From positions 1 to 15,587 of the forward strand of contig DASQLD010000353.1 of the NCBI GenBank assembly GCA_035630195.1: DNA of 15,587 nucleotides, given 5' to 3'. The notes beneath the pieces were generated by a model. It saw nothing but the letters and a program-made list of their open reading frames with translations. It had not been told where the DNA came from and did not search any database. Of this stretch, positions 11,601-15,587 are shown piece by piece. The DNA is from DASQDN01 sp035630195. Lineage in GTDB: Bacteria > Acidobacteriota > Terriglobia > Bryobacterales > Bryobacteraceae. Made by a program: the position numbers and the translations under genes. Positions within the stretch are counted from its first letter, which is position 1. Each line of letters begins with the position of its first letter.

Positions 11601-12919
11601 GGAGGATCGCCCGGGCGAAGTTTGCGGTAGATTTCGAGAAGGGCGTCGTTCGGCGACTTGACCGGGTCCTTTTTGAGGGTGACGCTAATGACATTGCCCG
11701 CGTCATCGCGTTCCGGAAAGAACACCTCGACGCTATCGATTCCCGCTTCCATCAGTTTCTGAAAGCCGGTCTCGGTCAGCTCGTGATTGGCTTCGATCAG
11801 CACTTCACCCGTGGACATATCGACTACGTCAGCGGCGACGAAGGCGCCCTGCACGTCGTTCGGCGCAACCTCGGCTTCGACGACACCCTGCTTGGTCATG
11901 TCCCGGAAGACCGAATTGGTGATTTTCTTGCCCTGGGGAACTATCTGCTCACCCTTACTGTTGTTGATCGCGTAGCTGAGCTTCAGACCCACCATTCCGG
12001 TGTTGAGCTTCCAGAACAGTTTCTTGTCTTGAACCCGGATCTGGTTGATGTTGTAAAACGCCCGTAGGATATCGGAATCGGTCTTGAGACCGAGCGCGCG
12101 AAGGAAAACTGTGCCGTAGAACTTGCGCTTGCGATCGATGCGGACGTGAAGGAGGTTCTTGTTGTCGTATTCAAACTCGACCCACGAGCCGCGGTAAGGG
12201 ATGATCTTGCCAAGGAAATAGCCCTGCGCCGCGACGCGCTCGAAAAACACGCCGGGAGAGCGGTGCAACTGGCTGACGATGACGCGCTCGGTACCATTGA
12301 TGATGAAGGTACCGTTCTCCGTCATCAGCGGGATTTCGCCGAAGAAGACTTCCTGTTCCTTGATGTCGCGGATGCTCTTGGCGCCGGTTTCGGCGTCCTT
12401 GTCGTACACGGTGAGACGGATCGTGACCTTCAGCGGAGCGGCATAGGTCATTCCGCGCTCCTCGCACTCCGGCACGTCGTATTTCAGTTGGAGGCCGACG
12501 GGATCGCCGCAACGATTACAGAACGTTACGATATTGCGGTTAAAGGTACCGCACTTGTCACAAAGGACATCGCCCGGATGAAACGGATCGGTCTGAATCG
12601 TGGCTCCGCAGCTCGGGTTCTTACAAACGGTCCGAAGGTGATTTAACCCTTTAAGGCTTCCACACTTACATTCCCAGTTGCCGATGGAATAATCGACGAA
12701 GGCTAGCTCGCTGAGCCCGCGAAAATCCGAGATCGGGAAAACGGACTTGAAGACACTCTGCAGACCGATATCGTCGCGCTCGTCCGGCAGAAGTTCCATC
12801 TGAAGAAACCGCTCATAGGATTTCTTCTGAACCTCAATAAGATTGGGGATCGGAATCGAAGCCTTAATTTTGGAAAAGTCGACTCGTTCACGGATGGCAA
12901 CGTTAGACTGACTCTGCAT
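8612..12919 (-). CDS. rpoB: DNA-directed RNA polymerase subunit beta, with cysteine-rich insertion
   Basis: The beta subunit of RNA polymerase, 1435 residues against 1342 in E. coli. Start chosen at ATG 12917-12919, because AGGAG (12928-12932) is 8 nt upstream; the GTG at 12926-12928 overlaps that site and cannot be the start. An insertion of about 60 residues (~82-142) between the strand matching E. coli 'YVSYRLG' and 'FDVQECQIRG' holds eight cysteines (84, 86, 99, 104, 120, 123, 134, 137), arranged like two zinc ribbons. The rifampicin pocket (SSQLSQFMDQ, then THKRRLSALGPGG) keeps D584, H594 and S599, so the enzyme is predicted to be sensitive. The GDKMAGRHGNKG active-site segment is present. 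Complete and evidently functional. Confidence 0.99.
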   Translation of the reverse strand: MQSQSNVAIRERVDFSKIKASIPIPNLIEVQKKSYERFLQMELLPDERDDIGLQSVFKSVFPISDFRGLSELAFVDYSIGNWECKCGSLKGLNHLRTVCKNPSCGATIQTDPFHPGDVLCDKCGTFNRNIVTFCNRCGDPVGLQLKYDVPECEERGMTYAAPLKVTIRLTVYDKDAETGAKSIRDIKEQEVFFGEIPLMTENGTFIINGTERVIVSQLHRSPGVFFERVAAQGYFLGKIIPYRGSWVEFEYDNKNLLHVRIDRKRKFYGTVFLRALGLKTDSDILRAFYNINQIRVQDKKLFWKLNTGMVGLKLSYAINNSKGEQIVPQGKKITNSVFRDMTKQGVVEAEVAPNDVQGAFVAADVVDMSTGEVLIEANHELTETGFQKLMEAGIDSVEVFFPERDDAGNVISVTLKKDPVKSPNDALLEIYRKLRPGDPPTLDTATQLFHGMFFDPRKYDFSRVGRMKFNIKLHDSADATSLDKRVLDQQDFINTIQYLLKLRRGIGAVDDIDHLGNRRVRAVGELLENQFRIGLVRMERAIKEKMSVYQEMSTAMPHDLVNAKPVMAAIREFFGSSQLSQFMDQTNPLSEITHKRRLSALGPGGLSRERAGFEVRDVHPTHYGRICPIETPEGPNIGLISSLSCFARINDYGFIESPYRRVVNGRVVDEIRILNPGDTDYKVNQVMLQQEVEVANAKVAASKQPAEFEAHSDYLSAWEEDKYIVAQANVGLDAEGNIIHDLVNARQAGNFVLKHRDEIEYMDVSPKQLVSVAASLIPFLENDDANRALMGSNMQRQAVPLLRADAPYVGTGMERVTARDSGAVVICKRSGVVDSVDSERIIVRVEGGAAHEGQMSREVGADIYQMTKFKRSNQNTCITQKPIVNVGQRVKKGDVLADGPCTDKGELALGRNVLVAFMPWRGYNFEDAIVVSEKLVKEDYYTSIHIEEFEIEARDTKLGPEEITRDIPNIAETFLRNLDESGIIRIGATVKPGDILVGKVTPKGETQLTPEEKLLRAIFGEKAGDVKDASLYCPPGIEGTVVDCKVFSRKGAELDERSKSIQTTQEERMHRNLEDEKRILNDERAKRLGNLLESREVLADLHDEKTNKKLISKGVILTRDVIEKMRARDLKRLRFKDKDTRMNEQIDEIEEMTSRQIAVLEKITDEKIAKLRKGDELPPGVIKLVKCYIAMKRKLSVGDKMAGRHGNKGVIARIVPEEDMPYLPDGTPVEIVLNPLGVPSRMNVGQILETHLGWAAAKLGLHFATPVFDGATEANIKEQLAKAELPSSGKIKLHDGMTGIPFEQPVTVGMIYMLKLSHLVDDKIHARSIGPYSLITQQPLGGKAQFGGQRFGEMEVWALEAYGAAYVLQELLTAKSDDVYGRAKIYEAIVKGEAAAEPGVPESFNVLIRELQSLCLDVELMKKPRDVMDTALAAD

Positions 12920-12927
12920 TTTTTCCA

Positions 12928-12932
12928 CTCCT
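12928..12932 (-). promoter_or_regulatory. Ribosome binding site that fixes the rpoB start
   Basis: AGGAG on the minus strand, 8 nt before the ATG at 12917-12919. It overlaps the in-frame GTG at 12926-12928 and so rules that codon out as the start. Confidence 0.75.
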
Positions 12933-12944
12933 GATGACTCAAGC

Positions 12945-12976
12945 CGGAACAGAGCCTCGGAGCTCTGCCGGTTCCG
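12945..12976 (-). promoter_or_regulatory. Hairpin just before the rpoB ribosome binding site
   Basis: CGGAAC (12945-12950) pairs with GTTCCG (12971-12976) and AGAGC (12951-12955) with GCTCT (12962-12966), giving 11 bp with a 4-nt bulge and a 6-nt loop. It ends 12 nt before AGGAG, so it could influence ribosome access. Function not known. Confidence 0.45.
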
Positions 12977-13217
12977 TTCACGCTACGATTGCGCGAAACG
13001 AAGCCAATGCCGAGCTGGCCTACCCGGCATGCTTTGAGAACACACACTAACTGACAGGTTGCAATGGAGATCGAATTGGAGCTGAAACAGTTGATACACT
13101 TTGCCTAGGCTAAGGAAGCACAAGGCTAACCGGTGCGCAGTCTCAGGGAAACCGCACACATAAAAGCGGAAAATAAAACTCACGGGCAGATTAATCCGAG
13201 ACGTCTCCGGCAATATC
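12977..13217 (-). other. Long rpoB leader, no gene seen
   Basis: About 240 nt of untranslated sequence between the predicted rpoB promoter and the hairpin next to the rpoB start. Reading frames here (for example one spanning 12983-13351) give compositionally random protein with no ribosome binding site and run across the promoter, so I call no gene. It is AT-richer than the coding parts in places and shows no known riboswitch that I can recognise. Confidence 0.5.
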
Positions 13218-13246
13218 ACTGTAACACAGCAATTCGCCCCCGTCAA
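13218..13246 (-). promoter_or_regulatory. Predicted sigma-70-type promoter for rpoB-orf-rpoC
   Basis: On the minus strand TTGACG (13241-13246) and TACAGT (13218-13223) are separated by exactly 17 nt; they match the -35 and -10 consensus at 5/6 and 4/6 positions. Transcription would start near 13211, about 290 nt ahead of the rpoB ATG. It lies after the two hairpins that follow rplL, as an internal promoter would. Confidence 0.6.
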
Positions 13247-13333
13247 AAGAAGTGTCGCCGGGACCTCACTTCGCTGTGAAGTCGATCCCATGCGCCTAAC
13301 GGTGGCGAACAACCAATTCGATTCAAAATGACT

Positions 13334-13364
13334 CCCGTCTTTCGCAAACACTTCCTAAGACGGG
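13334..13364 (-). promoter_or_regulatory. Hairpin 2 after rplL, possible attenuator or RNase III site
   Basis: CCCGTCTT (13334-13341) and AAGACGGG (13357-13364) form a perfect 8-bp stem with a 15-nt loop. On the minus strand it is followed by AGTCATTTTG, a T-run too weak for efficient termination, which suggests partial termination or RNA processing. Confidence 0.5.
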
Positions 13365-13383
13365 CGTTGGGGTGGGGGACGAT

Positions 13384-13414
13384 GGGAAACCGCAGCGATG
13401 GACTGCGGCTTCCC
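13384..13414 (-). promoter_or_regulatory. Hairpin 1 after rplL, possible attenuator or RNase III site
   Basis: A 12-bp stem with one G-U pair (13384-13395 with 13403-13414) and a 7-nt loop, starting 20 nt after the rplL stop. There is no T-run behind it. E. coli has an attenuator and an RNase III cleavage site in the same rplL-rpoB position, so a similar role in lowering rpoBC output relative to ribosomal proteins is likely by analogy. Confidence 0.55.
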
Positions 13415-13433
13415 GTACGGTAAATAATTACGA

Positions 13434-13814
13434 CTACTTTACTTCAACAGTAGCGCCGGCTTCGGTGAACTTCTTTTTAATGGACTCGGCTTCGTCCTTG
13501 TTCACGCCTTCCTTGATCGGCTTGGGCGCGCCGTCCACCAAGTCCTTGGCTTCCTTCAAGCCAAGGCTGGTCACTTCGCGTACTGCTTTGATGACATTGA
13601 TCTTGTTGGCGCCGGCAGCGGTGAGGACAACCGTGAATTCGGTCTTTTCCTCCGCCGGGGCCGCTGCCGCAGCAGCGCCGGCAGCCGGAGCTGCTGCTAC
13701 TGCAGCCGCTGCAGCCGATACACCGAAGGCTTCTTCGATGCCCTTTACCAACTGCGACGCCTCGAGAAGCGTGAGGCTCTTGATCTGATCGAGAATCGCG
13801 TTTACATCCGCCAT
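13434..13814 (-). CDS. rplL: 50S ribosomal protein L7/L12
   Basis: A 126-residue stalk protein that sits in multiple copies on L10 and recruits translation GTPases. The N-terminal dimerisation helices are residues 1-31 (ILDQIKSLTLLEASQLVKGIEEAFGVS). The flexible hinge, residues ~33-56, is almost pure Ala with Pro and Gly. The globular C-terminal domain runs from ~57 to 126 and keeps the conserved K-I-x-V-I-K-x-V-R and G-L-K-E-A-K-D-L-V motifs used for factor binding. The gene lies 108 nt after rplJ, with a folded RNA in the gap, and 514 nt before rpoB. GGGAG is 12 nt before the ATG, a rather long spacing. Complete. Confidence 0.98.
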   Translation of the reverse strand: MADVNAILDQIKSLTLLEASQLVKGIEEAFGVSAAAAAVAAAPAAGAAAAAAPAEEKTEFTVVLTAAGANKINVIKAVREVTSLGLKEAKDLVDGAPKPIKEGVNKDEAESIKKKFTEAGATVEVK

Positions 13815-13847
13815 GGTCTTCTTAACTCCCTTGCTCTTTAAATGTAT

Positions 13848-13917
13848 GGTCGCGCGCGAGCGCTTAACCGGTTGCTACTCGCGGGGGCCGGACCTTCATG
13901 TCCCGGACCTCGCGACC
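13848..13917 (-). ncRNA. Predicted three-way-junction RNA in the rplJ-rplL gap
   Basis: Three helices nest here. P1 pairs 13848-13854 with 13911-13917 (7 bp, GGTCGCG with CGCGACC). P2 pairs 13855-13860 with 13878-13883 (6 bp). P3 pairs 13888-13893 with 13900-13906 with one bulge. The P2 loop holds AACCGGTT, self-complementary and able to form a kissing contact. P1 closes 6 nt after the rplJ stop. A cis-acting element that tunes rplL output, or a processing site, is the likely role. Drawn by hand; no folding energy calculated. Confidence 0.45.
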
Positions 13918-13922
13918 AAAAC

Positions 13923-14453
13923 TTAACCTTCTTTGAACTTGCCTTCCTTGGCAGCCTGATCGATGACGATCGCCAAGTTGCGAGCCACGCCTGACAACGA
14001 GACCGCCAGGCGCTGGGCGGACGAGTTGATGAGGAACATCACCTTTGCGATCAACTCTTCCTTGGAAGGCATGCTCGCCAATTCCTGGATGTTCTTAACC
14101 TCAACGACACGGCCTTCAACGAAGCCCGCCTTGAACGTGAAGGCTGGGTTCGTTTTGGCAAATGCCGTCAGCGCCTTGGCGAGAGCAACCGGATCGGCGG
14201 CTGTCCAGGCGATTGAAGTCATGCCCTTGAGATTGCCGAAGACATCGTGGGAGCCTAATCCGTCGGATGCTTTGTCGGCTATGTTGTTCTTGACGACCTT
14301 ATAGCTTCCACCCGCGCCGCGGACGGTCTTGCGCAGTTCGTAGTCCTGCTGCACGGTCATCTTTTCGTAACCGGTCACGAAGATTGCGGGGCTCTGCTCG
14401 AGCTCTTTCCGCAACGCTTCCAAATCTTTGGCTTTATCGTCTCTGCTTTTCAT
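13923..14453 (-). CDS. rplJ: 50S ribosomal protein L10
   Basis: A 176-residue protein of the ribosomal stalk base: it binds 23S rRNA with its N-terminal domain and holds L7/L12 dimers on its C-terminal helix. The N-terminal half shows the family pattern (EQSPAIFVTGYEKMTVQQDYELRK, then a G-G-S-Y-K-V-V-K-N-N-I segment). The last ~30 residues form the helix for L7/L12 (SLSGVARNLAIVIDQAAKEG). It begins 18 nt after the rplA stop with no clear Shine-Dalgarno sequence, so coupling with rplA is probable. That spacing leaves no room for a separate L10 leader, although one could be embedded in the end of rplA. Complete. Confidence 0.97.
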   Translation of the reverse strand: MKSRDDKAKDLEALRKELEQSPAIFVTGYEKMTVQQDYELRKTVRGAGGSYKVVKNNIADKASDGLGSHDVFGNLKGMTSIAWTAADPVALAKALTAFAKTNPAFTFKAGFVEGRVVEVKNIQELASMPSKEELIAKVMFLINSSAQRLAVSLSGVARNLAIVIDQAAKEGKFKEG

Positions 14454-14471
14454 CTTGATGCTCGGGTCCGG

Positions 14472-15191
14472 TTAGCTCTTGTCCGTTGTCTTCAGATTGA
14501 AAGTCGCCACGTCCAGCGGAATTCCAGGACCCATGGTCGAGCAAATGGTGGCGCTCTTCACGTACTTGCCCTTCGCAGCGGAGGGCTTTGCGCGAACCAC
14601 GGCGTTGATCAGGCTGCTGGCATTCTCAATCAGCTTGTCGGTAGAAAAACTCGTCTTGCCGAGCGGCGCGTGGATAACACCGGTCTTGTCGACGCGAAAC
14701 TCAACTTTACCTGCCTTCGTTTCGTTGATCGCCTTCACGACATCGGTCGTCACTGTGCCAGTCTTAGGGTTGGGCATCAAACCACGAGGCCCGAGAACCT
14801 TACCAAGGCGACCGACCGAACGCATCATATCCGGGGTGGCAATCACGGCATCATAGTCGATCCAGCCTTCCGACATGATCTTGGTGACCATTTCTTCGCC
14901 GCCGGCGAAATCCGCGCCTGCGTTGAGCGCTTCCTGGATCTTGTCGGGGCCGCCTGCGATGACCAGCACTTTCTTAGACTTACCGAGACCGTTCGGGAGC
15001 ACGATCGTTCCGCGAACCATCTGGTCGGCATGCTTCGGATCGACGCCAAGGCGCATGTGCACTTCGAGGGTTTCGTCGAACTTCGCGAACTTGATTTTCT
15101 GGGCGAGGCCAATGGCTTCGTCGACAGTGTATCCGCGCGTTTCGACCTGCGCGGCAGCGGCCGCGAACTTCTTTCCGGTTTTCTGACTCAT
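14472..15191 (-). CDS. rplA: 50S ribosomal protein L1
   Basis: A 239-residue protein of the L1 stalk, which moves the deacylated tRNA and in many bacteria represses its own operon. The signature G-R-L-G-K-V-L-G-P-R-G-L-M-P-N-P-K-T-G-T-V (127-147) is complete, and the G-x-D-P-K-H-A-D-Q region at 49-57 fits the first domain. The ATG at 15189-15191 has AGAGG 7 nt upstream. It is the first gene of this cluster in view. rplK, its normal upstream neighbour, is absent from the 396 nt upstream that I can see; a transposase gene occupies that side. Complete. Confidence 0.98.
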   Translation of the reverse strand: MSQKTGKKFAAAAAQVETRGYTVDEAIGLAQKIKFAKFDETLEVHMRLGVDPKHADQMVRGTIVLPNGLGKSKKVLVIAGGPDKIQEALNAGADFAGGEEMVTKIMSEGWIDYDAVIATPDMMRSVGRLGKVLGPRGLMPNPKTGTVTTDVVKAINETKAGKVEFRVDKTGVIHAPLGKTSFSTDKLIENASSLINAVVRAKPSAAKGKYVKSATICSTMGPGIPLDVATFNLKTTDKS

Positions 15192-15315
15192 TTATGAACC
15201 TCTACTGGTACAAACGGCTTCAGGAACCCTGAGGTCACCCTCCGCCTCCCAAGTTTGAAGTGGTGAGCGTGCCAATAGACAGGCGTCGACCACTGACGAG
15301 TGGGCTAGAAGTTAA
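15192..15315 (-). promoter_or_regulatory. rplA leader with two small hairpins
   Basis: Untranslated leader ahead of rplA. On the minus strand a 5-bp stem (15290-15303, CCACT/AGTGG with a 4-nt loop) and a 7-bp stem with one mismatch (15218-15234) can form. One could be an L1 binding site for feedback control, but I cannot match it to the known L1 target and no remains of rplK are seen. Confidence 0.35.
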
Positions 15316-15345
15316 AGTGTAGCAAACGGAGTCAGCGATTGTCTA
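15316..15345 (-). promoter_or_regulatory. Candidate promoter for rplA with -35 in the insertion-sequence end
   Basis: TAGACA (15340-15345) and TACACT (15316-15321), 18 nt apart on the minus strand, match the -35 and -10 consensus at 5/6 and 4/6. The -35 is the complement of the first TGTCTA repeat of the presumed IS end, while the -10 is outside it. Confidence 0.4.
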
Positions 15346-15415
15346 GCACAAGTCTTGTCTAACGCATGATGAGCCTGAAGGGGAGCTTATTTCTAACACA
15401 GGATGAGCCTGAAGG
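15340..15415 (+). repeat. Iterated direct repeats at the presumed IS left end
   Basis: Copies start at about 15340 (short, TGTCTAGCACAAG), 15356 and 15390. The last two agree at 22 of 24 positions over TCTAAC-R-CA-K-GATGAGCCTGAAGG, with a period of 34 nt. They resemble the multiple transposase-binding repeats found at ends of some integrase-type elements. Confidence 0.6.
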
Positions 15416-15447
15416 AAGCGAGCGCATGCTAGGGATTGATTATTGGC

Positions 15448-15587
15448 ATGCGAGATGGCGAGAAGCTGAGCCTGGAACAGATCCGGGCATATTTGGAAGC
15501 CAGCGAGGAAATCCAATTTGAGGGCAAACGCCGTCGGGAGGTGTACGACTGGATCACCCGGCTATTGCAGCAGCAGGGCTACCGGAC
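15448..15587 (+). CDS. Integrase/transposase N-terminus (runs off right edge)
   Basis: The 46 codons visible, starting MRDGEKLSLEQIRAYLEAS and then an E-x-x-x-E-G-x-x-R-x-E-V-Y-x-W region, match the N-terminus of a DDE integrase family I know from Acidobacteria and many metagenomes, usually preceding a helix-turn-helix and rve core. The catalytic residues are not in view, so activity cannot be judged. AGGGA is 12 nt before the ATG, which is long; a TTG at 15436 directly follows it. It is divergent from rplA, with 256 nt between the start codons. Assignment is from recall. Confidence 0.6.
   Translation, partial: MRDGEKLSLEQIRAYLEASEEIQFEGKRRREVYDWITRLLQQQGYR

Larger units (their letters stand above)
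15340..15587 (+). mobile_element. Left end of an insertion sequence (incomplete)
   Basis: Iterated terminal repeats followed by the start of an integrase-like transposase. The left boundary is set at the first repeat and is uncertain; the right end, inverted partner repeats and target duplication are outside the window. Confidence 0.55.

Noticed and set aside
10655..12067. A 470-codon open frame on the plus strand opposite rpoB
   Set aside because: It lies wholly antisense to a highly conserved gene; its protein is rich in His, Asp and Arg typical of reverse-frame shadows and has no recognisable domain.
12926..12928. GTG as the rpoB start, adding three residues
   Set aside because: The GTG overlaps the AGGAG site that serves the ATG at 12917-12919.
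12983..13351. A 122-codon minus-strand frame in the rplL-rpoB gap
   Set aside because: It runs through the predicted promoter, has no Shine-Dalgarno sequence and gives low-complexity, non-family-like protein.
13372..13788. Plus-strand frame opposite rplL with Ala-rich stretch
   Set aside because: Antisense to the rplL hinge; the Ala runs only mirror the GC-rich repeats of that hinge.
15340..15415. CRISPR-like repeats
   Set aside because: Only two good copies with a 10-nt gap, next to a transposase; an IS end explains them better.

Overview
The window looks like chromosomal DNA of an Acidobacteriota bacterium. The RpoC start (a long, nearly invariant N-terminal block through the first zinc finger) and the extra cysteine-rich block in RpoB are what I recall from that phylum, and the transposase start at the right edge resembles integrases common in Solibacter-like soil genomes. 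This is recollection, not a search.

Layout. The right two thirds (4094-15191) is the conserved transcription/translation cluster, all on the minus strand and read right to left: rplA (L1), rplJ (L10), rplL (L7/L12), a 514-nt regulatory gap, rpoB, a small membrane/coiled-coil ORF, then rpoC, closed by a strong intrinsic terminator at 4037-4072. The usual partner rplK is not upstream of rplA. Instead a plus-strand transposase gene starts at 15448, preceded by direct repeats that look like an insertion-sequence end.

The left third is accessory. A minus-strand set (SAM methyltransferase, GT-C membrane glycosyltransferase, start of tldD) is packed with a 3-nt gap and a 32-nt overlap, so it is probably one transcript. 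Divergent from it is a plus-strand gene for a membrane protein with TPR repeats, then a VapB-like antitoxin gene whose toxin partner (3751-4032) is a decayed PIN-domain gene with stop codons where conserved aspartates are expected.

The main cluster makes the ribosomal stalk proteins and the two large RNA polymerase subunits. Its control seems to rest on a promoter at the insertion-sequence junction, a structured RNA between rplJ and rplL, two hairpins after rplL, a second promoter (13218-13246) and a leader of about 290 nt before rpoB. The most unusual points are the extra gene between rpoB and rpoC, the insertion sequence where rplK should be, the RNA folds in the two gaps, and the dead vapC.
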